A stretch of DNA of 64,000 nt from Sphingobacterium faecium (GCF_003054045.1 NZ_QBKH01000004.1:310001-374000), one strand, 5' to 3'; positions 1 to 10,348 are shown, numbered from the stretch's first letter. Program-made: numbers and translations. Notes: generated by a model from the letters alone, not told the origin.

Positions 1-1750
1 TTGATCGACCGAAAAATGACAGGAGCTTATCATCAGGGAATAGGTAGTTTTCAATGGCATTTGCATCACCTTGTGCGGATAATTTTCGAGCATCGTCAAA
101 ACCGAATGTCTTGGGGAAACCATGTACCGTTGTCGTATGTGACTCCGATATACTTTTGATATATTCCTGTCCTATTAAAAGATTTAAATTATGATGGGTA
201 CCCATCATATCTTTAAAATCATAGGTCAATGTATTGGTATTTCGAAGCGATTGTTTATTTAATTTAGTAAAAGCGATCGCGGGCAAACCTTGATTTTCCG
301 CAGCGGGAATATTGGCGACATAATAAGTTGTTTTTCCATAGAAGCGATCGTCGGCATTACGAAAATCATCATAACCAATTTCTGATTTTATTCTCAAGTT
401 ATCAACCAATTCCCAAGCAACACTTCCATTGAGGTTATAGGTCCTCCTCTTTTGTAATTGATCATTATCGGAAAGGGCTTCCAATGGGTTATATAGGTTA
501 AATTCATCATCAGTCTCATCCGTATTGGTTAGCCCCTGAATGGCAAAAGGAGGATAGAGCATCGCATATTTCAAGCGTGAATCTGCTGAAGATATTTCTT
601 TCTGTTCATTAGTCCCTCCACCTTCAATCTTGGTATCTGAAAAGCGCATGCCCAAATCAACAGTAACCCTTTTATGCGGTTTATGGTTTAATTTAAAATT
701 TAAATTTTGGCGCTGATAACCGGACATCTCCATGATGGCTTTATCCTTGATAAAAGTATGACTCAGTGTATATTTGGTATTATCACTGCCACCACTTAGA
801 CTCACATTTTGATTGAAGATATTTCCTGTTCTTCCAAATACCAGATCCTGCCAATCATTTGCTTTGACTTGATCATATAGATCAATATCTTGGTAATTGC
901 CAAAGTACTTGGTATACCCCCCTAGGTCGTTATTCAGTAATGCATTTTCATATTGCCATTTGACATAATCTGCAGGAGTAAGTACATCCAGTGTATTGGC
1001 TATATTTCTAAAACCACCGTAAGCGGCATAGCTAATGGCTGTTTTACCGGACTTGGCTCCTTTGGTGGTGACGAGGATCACCCCATTCGCTCCTCTGGAA
1101 CCATAGATTGCTGCGGAAGAAGCATCTTTTAAAACATCGATTGTTTCAATATCTGAAGGAGCAATATCAGCAATAGAAGCAACCGGAAATCCATCGACAA
1201 TGTAAAGCGGAGCATTGTCTCCTGTTATGGATCCTCCCCCACGAATCCGCACCTTCATCTCCGCATCTGGAGAGCCTTCTGTAGAAGATATCTGGATCCC
1301 AGCCATCCTTCCAGCAATGGCTTCTAATGCGGAGGCAACAGGAGCTTTTTGAATTACATCAGCGGATATTGACGATATAGCACCCGTCAAGTCTTTCCTT
1401 TTAACAGAACCATATCCAATATTCACGGACACTTCTTCTAATGCATTGGATAGGCTCTCCATATCCAAATTGATGATGGAGCTACCTGTAGGGACAACGA
1501 CCGTAATGCTCTTGTATCCTACATAGGTTAACACAAGCTCTGTATCCTTGGTGGGAACTGACAGGATGAATTTTCCAGATTTATCTGTAATGGCTCCATT
1601 CACTGACCCTTTTACACTAACGCTAACGCCAATCAAAGGACTTGCATCTTGGGCATCTTTAACTACACCGGATACTTGTCTACTTTGTGCAAATGCATCA
1701 TTTGCAAAAAAGGCTGTACACAAAAGGGTAGAAAACAACACTCTACTCAT
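1..1750 (-). CDS. SusC/RagA-family TonB-linked outer membrane transporter, N-terminal part
   Basis: I translated this frame from the minus strand; it runs open from an ATG at 1750 to the window edge, so about 583 codons are present and the C-terminal barrel is missing. The protein starts with a signal peptide (ending AFAQ near residue 22). A carboxypeptidase-regulatory-like domain follows (residues about 26-105), then the TonB plug with the SusC hallmarks: IRGGGS, PLYIVDGFPV, DIETIDVLKDASSAAIYGSRGANGV. In this family the protein is the outer-membrane pore that imports oligosaccharides or peptides with a SusD lipoprotein lid; the lid gene would lie outside the window. It is divergent from a LacI-family regulator at 1998, which is a likely local regulator. 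The substrate cannot be told from the sequence. Confidence 0.92.
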   Translation of the reverse strand, partial: MSRVLFSTLLCTAFFANDAFAQSRQVSGVVKDAQDASPLIGVSVSVKGSVNGAITDKSGKFILSVPTKDTELVLTYVGYKSITVVVPTGSSIINLDMESLSNALEEVSVNIGYGSVKRKDLTGAISSISADVIQKAPVASALEAIAGRMAGIQISSTEGSPDAEMKVRIRGGGSITGDNAPLYIVDGFPVASIADIAPSDIETIDVLKDASSAAIYGSRGANGVILVTTKGAKSGKTAISYAAYGGFRNIANTLDVLTPADYVKWQYENALLNNDLGGYTKYFGNYQDIDLYDQVKANDWQDLVFGRTGNIFNQNVSLSGGSDNTKYTLSHTFIKDKAIMEMSGYQRQNLNFKLNHKPHKRVTVDLGMRFSDTKIEGGGTNEQKEISSADSRLKYAMLYPPFAIQGLTNTDETDDEFNLYNPLEALSDNDQLQKRRTYNLNGSVAWELVDNLRIKSEIGYDDFRNADDRFYGKTTYYVANIPAAENQGLPAIAFTKLNKQSLRNTNTLTYDFKDMMGTHHNLNLLIGQEYIKSISESHTTTVHGFPKTFGFDDARKLSAQGDANAIENYLFPDDKLLSFFGRS

Positions 1751-1997
1751 AATGTTTATATTAAGTTTAAAAATTGCTTATCAAAAAGTAATCAAGAAGA
1801 AATTGCTCTTAAAAGGCTAAAGAAATCTCTTACAATTGGTTTAATTTATGTAACAAGTTTACTAACTAAATACCATTTCAAGGACTATTTTTCATCAAAA
1901 TCTATGCAATCGTTGCCGGTATCGTTTGCAATTTTGAATGCAGTAAAATTTGATATTATCAAAAAAAAACCATAACATTATATTTAGCCCAAAAATT

Positions 1998-3020
1998 ATG
2001 AGATTCAAACCGTCGACTATTAAAGATATTGCGCTTGCACTTAATTTATCCACCTCCACGGTATCAAGAGCTATGCGTGATAGTTATGAAATTAGTGCTG
2101 AAACGAAAAAATTAGTTTTAGATTATGCTAAAAAAATCAACTATACCGCCAATCCTATTGCACGAAGTTTAAAGGAGAGAAGAAGCTATTCGATTGGAAT
2201 CATCGTCAGTGAGATCGCTAATAATTTTTATTCGCAAGTGATCAATGGGGTGGAATCTATCGCCCATAACAAAAACTACCAAGTGGTGATCTCACAAACA
2301 CATGAGTCTGCTGAAAGAGAAAAAATGAACGTAGAATATCTGTCATCGCGATCTGTTGATGGTTTATTGATATCATTATCTTCCGAAACCAACAATATTG
2401 AATACCTCAAGACCTTACACAATCAAGGTTATCCAATTGTTTTCTTTGATAGAATACCCGAAGATTTTGATACATTCAAGGTGACTTCAAACAATTTCAA
2501 AGGGGCTTTTGATGCAACAGAACATTTAATTTTAAATGGGCACCGCAGGATAGCACACTTGACTAATAGTAAATCTTTATCGATTACCAAAGAAAGGCTA
2601 GCGGGATACCAAGGAGCTCTAAAAAAACACCATATCGCCTATGATGAAAATTTAGTAAAGTTCTCGGAATATGGGGGTATGCATATGCAAGAAATTGATG
2701 AAGCAATTGATGCCTTATTTCAACAAAAATTTGATGCTATATTTATTTCTGGAGATAAATTGTCAACGGGGTATTTGATGTATTCAAAAAAGAAATATCC
2801 AAAATTGATAAGCAAAATAGCAATTGCTGGATTTACAAACTCCAATGTGGTCAGTATTTTCTCTCCCTCGCTAACGGTTGTCCGGCAGCCTGCATTTGAA
2901 ATGGGAAAAGTAGCGACGGACCTTCTTATTCGAATGATAGAAGCGAAAAGGCCCATTACAGAATATGAAACCATAACATTAGAAACAGAGCTCATCGATG
3001 AAAAAGACTTGAAACTTTAG
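1998..3020 (+). CDS. LacI-family transcriptional regulator
   Basis: This is a 340-residue DNA-binding repressor or activator of the LacI/GalR family. Residues about 5-25 hold the helix-turn-helix (TIKDIALALNLSTSTVSRAM), followed by a hinge with NPIARSLK and then a periplasmic-binding-protein-like sugar sensor (SYSIGIIVSEIANNFYSQVI onward). I chose the ATG at 1998 because the family homology starts two or three residues after it; an in-frame ATG at 1950 would add 16 residues of AT-rich sequence unlike the family. The gene is divergent from the SusC-like gene ending at 1750, and the 247-bp gap between them should hold both promoters. The inferred role is control of that carbohydrate-uptake locus by a sugar or sugar-phosphate. 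Confidence 0.9.
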   Translation: MRFKPSTIKDIALALNLSTSTVSRAMRDSYEISAETKKLVLDYAKKINYTANPIARSLKERRSYSIGIIVSEIANNFYSQVINGVESIAHNKNYQVVISQTHESAEREKMNVEYLSSRSVDGLLISLSSETNNIEYLKTLHNQGYPIVFFDRIPEDFDTFKVTSNNFKGAFDATEHLILNGHRRIAHLTNSKSLSITKERLAGYQGALKKHHIAYDENLVKFSEYGGMHMQEIDEAIDALFQQKFDAIFISGDKLSTGYLMYSKKKYPKLISKIAIAGFTNSNVVSIFSPSLTVVRQPAFEMGKVATDLLIRMIEAKRPITEYETITLETELIDEKDLKL

Positions 3021-3171
3021 ATTGGACTTATATCAAAAACATCGATCCAATTTTTGGTCTCCTTGATCTGATAACATGAAAACTTAATAAAAAACCGCAA
3101 GCACTTTCGTACTTACGGCCTACATATTAAATAAACATTGAAACTATTCACATTTGTGAAGCAAGCTACTT

Positions 3172-5577
3172 TTATTGAGCGCGTTGCTTTTCTTCATTAT
3201 CGGTGTTCTTTTTCTTAGCCACATTTTTCAAATTCCCAAATTTATAGGAATAGGTCAGACGAGCCACTCGACGATCTTGATTTTGTCGAATCTTCGTATT
3301 AAAAGATGAAAAATTAGTTGATAGATTTTGATTGCTTGTATTGAAGACATCGGAGACAGCTAGCTTAAGCGAGCTTCTTTTATCTTTAAAGTTTTTAGTA
3401 AGACCGATCTGTGCATCCCAACGACTCTCCAGTTTATAAATATTGTATGTGAAAGGAGAGAAATAACGTAGGTTCATTTCTGCAGATAATGAAGGTGACA
3501 ACTTAAATGTACTCATCGAATTGACCTGAAAGAGAAAACTCGTGCTATTCACTACAGCACCTGCTATCGCTCCATCAAAATTCATATACACTGCGGTGAT
3601 ATTATTGTAAGAAGACCAAAATTTTGCCACCTGAACCGGCATGCTTAAATTTAAAAATGCCGAATTGTTTTTACCTAAATTTTCACGCGTCACCCAAGTC
3701 GTTTTTTTAACAGAATCTTGTCCCATACTTTCCACGATAGCATCTGTCTGCGCATTGTAGCCTAAGGAAATCGTGTATTTTTTATAAAGAGTATAGTTCA
3801 AATTTAACTCATTTGCATATTGCGGATTCAAATAAGGGTTACCACGCTCTGAAGTATACTTATCAATAAAATAATCAAAGGGATTGAGCTGACGGTAATT
3901 CGGTCTTGTTACTTTTCTCGAATAACCCAAAGAAAAAATATGATTTTCATGGGCATCATAACTCAAATTTGCCGATGGGAATAAATCAAAATAATTTCGT
4001 TTTACCTGTTTGCTTTCTGTAAGCGAGTGACCATCTGATAAGGTATATTCTCCACGTAATCCCGCTTTAATGCCCCATTTGCCCATCTGATTATCATAAT
4101 CCACGTAACCTGCCGCAATTTGCTCTTTATAGATGAAATGATTTGATCTGTTGACAATATTAGTCCACTTGCCATCCAATTGCTCTTCAAACAAGAGATT
4201 GTTATCGGATTTCACATTTGAATATTTTACTCCGGTTTCGAGATTCGAAGTTTTACTTAATGGTTGATTATAATCCAATTTGGCAACATAGATATCGATC
4301 CCAATTGGCATCTCACTTCTTAAGATTTCTGGATCATGGATCAGTTGATTGTTCTTATCAAACAATCTATTGTCATAATCCGCTTTTTTGCTGTTTTTAA
4401 ATTGGCTCCAATCCAAATCCAAGATGAGTTTTTTACCCGTCGAATCGATCTTAAACTCATTATTGAAATTGAGTGAATAACGGTTAAAGCCTTCTTTAAA
4501 CTGGGTCATGGAGACCAAAGTAGAATCGATTGACGTTAAAGGTCCGATCAGAGATTTGCTATCATTATCATTGAGCTCCACATTATTACTTCCGTTAAAT
4601 TGCAAAGACATCACATTACGATCCGACGTTTTCTGTTCTACTCCAAATTTGTAGGTATGCGTCCTATCTTTGATATGTAGATTTGATTTTTGATCAAATA
4701 ATGTTTCAATTCCATTATTGGAAATGATACGCTCTATATTAAGCCGATTGATATATTGATCGTCACTATAAGAATACGATCCAAAATAAGTCGTATTATT
4801 CTTTTTGTAGTTGAGTGACAAAGCAGAATTACCTCTAAATTTTTCACCTAATCCAGCAGTTGCAGAAAAGTTTCCGTTAAAACCTTCCATACGATTCTTC
4901 TTCATGACAATATTGATCGTTCCGACAGCACCCTCTGCATCATCTTTAGCACTACGTGATTTAATGACTTCAACAGACTTGATCTGGTTACCATCCGTAC
5001 TTTTTAATAGTGTTGTCAATTGCTCTCCTGTCATGTACGTTTGGCGGCCATCAATGGTAACTTTTACTCCAGATTGTCCCATGAGCTGTAAGTTATTGTC
5101 GTTATCCAAACTCACTCCGGGAGCGCGCTGTACGATATCCAAACCATTATTTCCTGCAGCCAATGGTGAATTTTCCACATTTAAGATCAGCTTACCTTGC
5201 TTATTCTCTACAAGAGGTCTCTTACCTTCTACCGTTACTTCCGACAAAGTATTGGTACTTGGTATTAATTGCAGATCAGGTATTTGCTGTGGAGTTTTAT
5301 TATAATCAATAATAGCAGAGCGTTTCACTTCATAACCAACCATTCTGGCCTCTACATAATATGATCCTGTAGGAACATTTTCAAAAGAATATTGCCCATC
5401 CTCTTTTGTAATAGCTGTTTTTAAAATAATATGGCTAGTGCTATGCATCAAATATGCAGTAACAGCACTCATTTGTTCATTTTTTTCATTAACGACCTTA
5501 CCAGTTATGCCCACAGCTGCCCACAGCAGTTGTGCACTGATTAAAAATAAGATTGTTAGTAATAGTTTAGTTTTCAT
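3172..5577 (-). CDS. TonB-dependent outer membrane receptor (outer membrane beta-barrel family)
   Basis: The 801-residue protein has a signal peptide (residues 1-20) and a carboxypeptidase-regulatory-like beta-sandwich domain (about 23-110). A TonB plug follows (about 125-225, with VTIDGRQTYMTGEQL and AEGAVGTINIVMKK), then a long C-terminal beta-barrel. The architecture fits the Bacteroidota group of receptors with a CarboxypepD_reg-like domain and OMP_b-brl_3 barrel. It is smaller than SusC proteins and has no SusD partner, so a siderophore, metal or peptide ligand is more likely than a glycan, but the ligand is unknown. It ends with a basic tail (KKKNTDNEEKQRAQ) rather than the usual aromatic residue. 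It stands alone, with 150-195 bp gaps on each side. Confidence 0.88.
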   Translation of the reverse strand: MKTKLLLTILFLISAQLLWAAVGITGKVVNEKNEQMSAVTAYLMHSTSHIILKTAITKEDGQYSFENVPTGSYYVEARMVGYEVKRSAIIDYNKTPQQIPDLQLIPSTNTLSEVTVEGKRPLVENKQGKLILNVENSPLAAGNNGLDIVQRAPGVSLDNDNNLQLMGQSGVKVTIDGRQTYMTGEQLTTLLKSTDGNQIKSVEVIKSRSAKDDAEGAVGTINIVMKKNRMEGFNGNFSATAGLGEKFRGNSALSLNYKKNNTTYFGSYSYSDDQYINRLNIERIISNNGIETLFDQKSNLHIKDRTHTYKFGVEQKTSDRNVMSLQFNGSNNVELNDNDSKSLIGPLTSIDSTLVSMTQFKEGFNRYSLNFNNEFKIDSTGKKLILDLDWSQFKNSKKADYDNRLFDKNNQLIHDPEILRSEMPIGIDIYVAKLDYNQPLSKTSNLETGVKYSNVKSDNNLLFEEQLDGKWTNIVNRSNHFIYKEQIAAGYVDYDNQMGKWGIKAGLRGEYTLSDGHSLTESKQVKRNYFDLFPSANLSYDAHENHIFSLGYSRKVTRPNYRQLNPFDYFIDKYTSERGNPYLNPQYANELNLNYTLYKKYTISLGYNAQTDAIVESMGQDSVKKTTWVTRENLGKNNSAFLNLSMPVQVAKFWSSYNNITAVYMNFDGAIAGAVVNSTSFLFQVNSMSTFKLSPSLSAEMNLRYFSPFTYNIYKLESRWDAQIGLTKNFKDKRSSLKLAVSDVFNTSNQNLSTNFSSFNTKIRQNQDRRVARLTYSYKFGNLKNVAKKKNTDNEEKQRAQ

Positions 5578-5670
5578 TGAGTATAGGTTGTTCTATCCGA
5601 AATAGAAATATTGAATAGTTAGTATAGGTTTTGTATAGAATGTTACAATAAGATTGATTTATTTATAAAA

Positions 5671-5699
5671 GGGGCTGTAAGGTTTATCAGCCCCTTTTT
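5671..5699 (-). terminator. Hairpin terminator after the PspC gene
   Basis: GGGGCTG (5671-5677) pairs with CAGCCCC (5688-5694) over a 10-nt loop. A T-rich stretch follows on either strand, so it can stop transcription both ways. Its place just downstream of the minus-strand pspC-like gene makes it that operon's likely terminator. Confidence 0.75.
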
Positions 5700-5772
5700 A
5701 TGATCGCTTTTGGTACCTTTCAAAAGAAAGGTTTCCAGAGATTAAGGTCTCAGATGTTCTTGAAGTACACCT

Positions 5773-7452
5773 TTATTTTTTCTTTCCTTTAGTTTCGACG
5801 ACAACAGTCCCAGGTGAAATGCTAATGATCGTATCGCGTCTTTCGATCACTGTATCTAAAACACCACTATCCTCTATATCACTATCAGTTTCAGTTTCAC
5901 CGATTTCGGGAAGAGCACATTTCAACCCTAAATTTGTCATCACCCATTCTGTTTCTTTGATATCATCATTGTGGTAACGATCCAAGCATTCATAATACGA
6001 GATATCAGCATAATTACCTCTCAAATCTCTATTTAATAGTACTTTTGCTCCAACAGGAAGGTATATGGTAACATTGACTTTTTGATCTCTATATAATTCC
6101 TTATCTGCCAATCTAAAATGACTATCAAAAACAATGCTCGTACTATCCTGAACGGCTTTATAATTGATTGCCGATGCTCTCTTAGTTGCTAAATTATAAT
6201 TAGCTCCCTTAGCAGAATATTCGTATTTGATGTAAGGCATCTGAGCGGAGTCGATCCGTTCAAAACGAATTCGGATATCGTCCTGTAAATATTCAGATAA
6301 GTTCGTTCCCTTTATTTTTAGATTCGTGCGCGCATCGTCACCATTTATTTTGATCACCCGTACATCACGTTCCTGAATACGATAAATAGATCTTAATGCT
6401 AATGGTTTTTCTTCGACGATCATACTTTCCTCTTTGAAATCCTTCGCTACCGATCCAGCATAGTAAATGATACCACCCAAAGAAATCATCCACACTAAAA
6501 ATAATGAGGTACTGAGGTAATTATTCATCGGTCTACGATCAAATAACAAACGAATGATGAGATAAAACAATCCTACAAACGGAATACCAATAGCCAAAAA
6601 TGCAGCAGTCAGTGCCCAAGGAGCTTGCGTTGGGTCAATTAGATTTAGCGGCTCAATAATACCTCTGTCTGTTACACCTGCAATTCCCAAACTAAAAAAG
6701 ATAAGTGCAATAAGCAATGATATTAAACTTAAGCCTATTGAAAAGGCAACAATCAAACCGATTACTTTCGCAAAAATCTTGACAATCTCGCCAAATGCCG
6801 TTCCTGCAGATTCAACACCTCTATTGAATGTACTTCCAGCACCAGAAAAATTATCACGTATACCACTCAACTCTTCCTCAAAACTTCTTTTAAAATTTTG
6901 AATATTGGGTGATTCGCCGCGCATTTCCATACGGTCTGCTCTGGTGATTGCTATTGGCATGACGATCCACAAAATGATATATACCAAAAATCCGGAACCG
7001 AAAACGACGACAAATAAAACAAACAATAGCCTCACCCATCGTGCCTCTATCCCAAAGTAATGACCCAGTCCACTACAGACACCACTGATCACTTTATCTT
7101 CAGGGTCTCGCATCAGTTTTTTACCGGTACGAAAGTTAGCATATGCATTATTCGTCTGTTGATCGGTATATTGTTGATCTGCGTCATTGATTTCAAAATC
7201 GCTAACACTTCCCATCTGTGCAATAACAGCATTTACATCATCCATATTCAGCACTTCTTTGATGCCGGTCTGAATCTTCTCCGTAAACATTTCTGCAATA
7301 CGATTTTCGATATCCTCCAAAATCTCTTTGCTATCTTCTGAACTTCCGAAATGTTTTTTAATATCAATCATATAATTGCGCAACACATCATATGCGTCCT
7401 CTTCTATATGAAAAACGATACTATTTATATTGATAATTATAGTCTTGTTCAT
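5773..7452 (-). CDS. PspC-domain membrane protein
   Basis: The 559-residue protein has an N-terminal soluble alpha-helical region (residues 1-90). A PspC domain follows at about 110-172 (GKKLMRDPEDKVISGVCSGLG, then a transmembrane helix ending LWIVMPIA), then three or four more membrane segments and a large C-terminal extracytoplasmic part. PspC proteins sense envelope stress in other bacteria; the role of the Bacteroidota form is less clear. The PadR regulator gene lies 12 bp upstream on the same strand, so the two are an operon. By analogy with PadR-PspC pairs elsewhere I infer autoregulation in response to membrane damage or membrane-active compounds. The ATG at 7452 directly follows the PadR stop and fits the family start. 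Confidence 0.88.
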   Translation of the reverse strand: MNKTIIININSIVFHIEEDAYDVLRNYMIDIKKHFGSSEDSKEILEDIENRIAEMFTEKIQTGIKEVLNMDDVNAVIAQMGSVSDFEINDADQQYTDQQTNNAYANFRTGKKLMRDPEDKVISGVCSGLGHYFGIEARWVRLLFVLFVVVFGSGFLVYIILWIVMPIAITRADRMEMRGESPNIQNFKRSFEEELSGIRDNFSGAGSTFNRGVESAGTAFGEIVKIFAKVIGLIVAFSIGLSLISLLIALIFFSLGIAGVTDRGIIEPLNLIDPTQAPWALTAAFLAIGIPFVGLFYLIIRLLFDRRPMNNYLSTSLFLVWMISLGGIIYYAGSVAKDFKEESMIVEEKPLALRSIYRIQERDVRVIKINGDDARTNLKIKGTNLSEYLQDDIRIRFERIDSAQMPYIKYEYSAKGANYNLATKRASAINYKAVQDSTSIVFDSHFRLADKELYRDQKVNVTIYLPVGAKVLLNRDLRGNYADISYYECLDRYHNDDIKETEWVMTNLGLKCALPEIGETETDSDIEDSGVLDTVIERRDTIISISPGTVVVETKGKKK

Positions 7453-7464
7453 GGTATGTATAGG

Positions 7465-7818
7465 TTATATTGATTTGTCAATTTTATTAATTCGATCCGC
7501 TAAAGATGTCTCTACCGCGAAAACCAGTTCTTTCCAAGTAACATCTAAAATGTCCAGAACCTGAAGTCCTTCATTGGTGATTTCATAATACTTACGGGGA
7601 GGACCAGAAGTCGACTCTTTCCATATGTAACTCAGCAAACCGTTATTCTTAAGTCTTGTCAATAGCGGATATAAGGTTCCCTCTACAACCAAGAGTTGTG
7701 CTTTCTTCAGTTCGCTGATGATATCCGATGCATATATTTCCCCTCGGGAAATAATAGAAAGAATACAGTATTCAAGTATTCCTTTCCGCATCTGTATTTG
7801 TGTATTTTCAGCTATCAT
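7465..7818 (-). CDS. PadR-family transcriptional regulator
   Basis: The 117-residue protein is a winged-helix repressor. The PadR signature is clear: MRKGILEYCILSIISRGEIYASDI for the first helices and VEGTLYPLLTRLKNNGLL for the recognition helix, then a wing with PPRKYYEIT. The C-terminal helix probably forms the dimer. The length is typical for the short PadR subfamily. It is the first gene of a two-gene operon with the PspC-domain protein, 12 bp apart, and the gap of about 180 bp to the divergent VanZ gene should contain its promoter and operator. PadR proteins usually repress their own operon and release DNA upon ligand binding; the ligand here is unknown. Confidence 0.92.
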   Translation of the reverse strand: MIAENTQIQMRKGILEYCILSIISRGEIYASDIISELKKAQLLVVEGTLYPLLTRLKNNGLLSYIWKESTSGPPRKYYEITNEGLQVLDILDVTWKELVFAVETSLADRINKIDKSI

Positions 7819-7998
7819 AACAATACAAAGATATATGTTTTATTATGTACTATGCAATACATAGTACTATATAAATTTAAATATTTTATTTAAAACGTTG
7901 ATAATCAGAAAGATAATTTTAATATCTATTTCATAACATTATTTCACTTTTCTTGTATTTATCATTATTTTAGCACGAAAATTGATTATAAGGAGAGC

Positions 7999-8379
7999 AT
8001 GATTAGATTATTATTAGATTATAAATGGGTAATGCTTTGGGCAGTAATAGTAATCTTGCTTTGCTGTATGCCGGGACAAAATTTTGAAAAAGTACCATCT
8101 TATCCCGGTATGGATAAACTTGTTCACGCGGGTATGTTCTTCGTTTTCTGTACCTTAATTTACAATGGAGTATTGGTACAATTCAAAGGTCGCCCTACAC
8201 GATGGGTACCGGTATTGGTCGTTAGTATTTTGGGCCTTCTTTTCGCATTGTTGACGGAAGCATTACAACTTTATATATTTACCTACAGATCCGGTGACTG
8301 GTGGGATCTTTTTGCTGATAGTGTTGGAATCGGTATGGCGGGTTTCGCTTACTTACTCTTTTACGTCAGGAGAAAATAA
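7999..8379 (+). CDS. VanZ-family membrane protein
   Basis: The 126-residue protein contains four predicted transmembrane segments. VanZ-like marks are PGMDKLVHAGMFFVFCTLIY in the middle and LTEALQLYIFTYRSGDWWDLFADSVGIGMAG near the end. VanZ of enterococci gives low-level teicoplanin resistance, but most chromosomal relatives have no assigned function, and none should be inferred here. A purine-rich AAGGAGAG sits just before the ATG, a better Shine-Dalgarno than most genes around it have. The gene is convergent with the ComF-family gene ending at 8421, with 41 bp between. Confidence 0.87.
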   Translation: MIRLLLDYKWVMLWAVIVILLCCMPGQNFEKVPSYPGMDKLVHAGMFFVFCTLIYNGVLVQFKGRPTRWVPVLVVSILGLLFALLTEALQLYIFTYRSGDWWDLFADSVGIGMAGFAYLLFYVRRK

Positions 8380-8420
8380 AATTCAGTATGCTTGGAGTTG
8401 GAAAGAGCAACATCTCAAAC

Positions 8421-9116
8421 CTATGCACGAGCTAATGTTAATACAGATAGGATACAGCCTGCCGCAATAAGTTGCTCAGCGGCAGCCGTTAATGTGGCTC
8501 CAGTAGTCAATACGTCGTCGACCAATAACACATGTTTACCTTGTAAGCGATCCTGGTCAGGGCATATAAATACATCCAAAACATTATCATATCGCTCAAG
8601 TCTGGATTTTTTAGTTTGGCTTACGTTATCTTCTTTACGGACTAAGCCATATTCTAAAACTGGTTTTGATAATCCCATTCCGATACCTTTCGCCAAAAAA
8701 AATGATTGGTTATACCCTCTTTTCTTGAGCTTCTTTTTGTGTAAGGGAATTGGAATAACAACATCAACATCTGTAAATACATGACTTTTAGCTAATGTAT
8801 CCCCATATTGCTTACCTAGAAAATAAGCCAATCGGGGTTGATTTGCATATTTTATTTGGTACAGGATCCGTTCTACACGCGACTTTCTTCTCAATAAAAA
8901 CATCGCTGCAGCATGTTCAAATGGAAATTTACCCCATAGTTGACGTGCTACCTGATTATTGGAGTCCAAATGAAAATTTGTGATGGGTAAATGATATAAA
9001 CAAGAAGTACAGATGTATTTTTCTTGACTAACTAAAACATGACCACAACCAGCACAGATTTTAGGGAAAAATAAGGCTGAAAAATCTGATAAATAATGGA
9101 GTAACCGGTTCTTCAT
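8421..9116 (-). CDS. ComF-family phosphoribosyltransferase-like protein
   Basis: The 231-residue protein has an N-terminal four-cysteine zinc-binding motif (Cys21-x2-Cys24, Cys36-x2-Cys39). The C-terminal half is a type I phosphoribosyltransferase fold ending in the PRPP-binding loop VLLVDDVLTTGATL. ComF/GntX proteins take part in uptake or processing of transforming DNA in naturally competent bacteria, where ComF works with the recombination machinery. In Bacteroidota the gene is common and its exact role is not settled. The length matches the family. It stands alone between the convergent VanZ gene and rlmN. Confidence 0.88.
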   Translation of the reverse strand: MKNRLLHYLSDFSALFFPKICAGCGHVLVSQEKYICTSCLYHLPITNFHLDSNNQVARQLWGKFPFEHAAAMFLLRRKSRVERILYQIKYANQPRLAYFLGKQYGDTLAKSHVFTDVDVVIPIPLHKKKLKKRGYNQSFFLAKGIGMGLSKPVLEYGLVRKEDNVSQTKKSRLERYDNVLDVFICPDQDRLQGKHVLLVDDVLTTGATLTAAAEQLIAAGCILSVLTLARA

Positions 9117-9283
9117 ATCACCTATACCAAATTTATTAATTTTGTTTTATTTACCATTAAAATAGTAAATAAAACAAAATTATTCAAATAGAAGCTATTT
9201 TATTAGGTATACGTAATTGATTTGCAATTAGCGCTCACTCCTACTTTCAAAAGAGAGGATGAAAGGAAAAAAAATGCTCTACC

Positions 9284-10348
9284 TTAAGCCTCTTGGGCTT
9301 CTTTATCTTTAATTGCTAACTGTCCACAAGCAGCATCTATATCCTTTCCGCGGCTTCTACGAACATTGGTAATAATACCTTGATTCTTCAAATAATTAGC
9401 AAATACTTCAATTTTATCGGCATCAGCATTTACAAAACTTGCCAGTGAAATTGGATTATATTCAATGATATTGACCTTACAAGGTACATGTTTACAGAAT
9501 CTCGCTAACTCTTTTGCATCTTCCAGATCATCGTTGAAGTTATCAAAAACAATATATTCAAATGTTATCGGGCTTTTTGTTTTTGCGTAAAAATATTTCA
9601 ATGCATCGGCTAACGCCTCTAATGTATTTTGCTCGTTGATCGGCATAATCTCGTTACGCTTTTTATCATTAGCCGCGTGTAAAGAAAGGGCTAAATTAAA
9701 ACGTACTTGATCATCCCCTAGTTTCTTGATCATCTTGGCAATACCGGCAGTCGATACTGTTATACGTTTAGCTGCCATATTTAGACCATCGGGAGAAGTG
9801 ATCCGCTCCACCGATTTCATCATATTCGCATAATTCAAAAGTGGCTCACCCATTCCCATATAGACAATATTCGTGAGTGGCTGCTGATATTTTTCTTCTG
9901 CTTGTTTGGAAATTAAAACAACCTGATCATAGATTTCATCCGCATTGAGATTACGTTTACGATCCATATAACCCGTGGCACAAAATTTACAAGTCAAACT
10001 GCAGCCTACTTGTGAACTCACACATGCTGTCATACGCTCTGGTGCAGGAATCAAAACTCCTTCAATTACATTGCCATCATACAGTGCAAAACTGCTTTTA
10101 ATGGTACGATCAGAACTAATCTGCGATTGTTTGACTGTAACAGCACGAATAACAAAATTTTCTTTCAGCTTTTCTCGCAAAGGTTTGCTGAGGTTACTCA
10201 TCAAATCAAAATCCACACAAGATTTTGCCCAAATCCATTCGTAAATTTGTTTTGCACGGAAACCCTGCTCACCCATCTCAGTAAGCTTCTCTTTAATCTG
10301 ATCTATCGACAGACTACGAATATCAATTATTTTACTTTTATCAGTCAC
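9284..10348 (-). CDS. rlmN: 23S rRNA (adenine(2503)-C2)-methyltransferase RlmN
   Basis: The 354-residue radical SAM enzyme methylates C2 of adenine 2503 in 23S rRNA, and of adenine 37 in some tRNAs, by a ping-pong mechanism. The CxxxCxxC cluster motif is Cys116, Cys120 and Cys123 (GCSLTCKFCATGY). The SAM-binding GGEPL-like motif appears as MGMGEPLLN, and the conserved C-terminal AACGQLA carries the methyl-accepting second cysteine that separates RlmN/Cfr from ordinary radical SAM enzymes. The RlmN-type N-terminal helical domain is intact (FRAKQIYEWIW). The length is typical, and nothing in it points to the resistance enzyme Cfr rather than the housekeeping RlmN. Confidence 0.95.
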   Translation of the reverse strand: MTDKSKIIDIRSLSIDQIKEKLTEMGEQGFRAKQIYEWIWAKSCVDFDLMSNLSKPLREKLKENFVIRAVTVKQSQISSDRTIKSSFALYDGNVIEGVLIPAPERMTACVSSQVGCSLTCKFCATGYMDRKRNLNADEIYDQVVLISKQAEEKYQQPLTNIVYMGMGEPLLNYANMMKSVERITSPDGLNMAAKRITVSTAGIAKMIKKLGDDQVRFNLALSLHAANDKKRNEIMPINEQNTLEALADALKYFYAKTKSPITFEYIVFDNFNDDLEDAKELARFCKHVPCKVNIIEYNPISLASFVNADADKIEVFANYLKNQGIITNVRRSRGKDIDAACGQLAIKDKEAQEA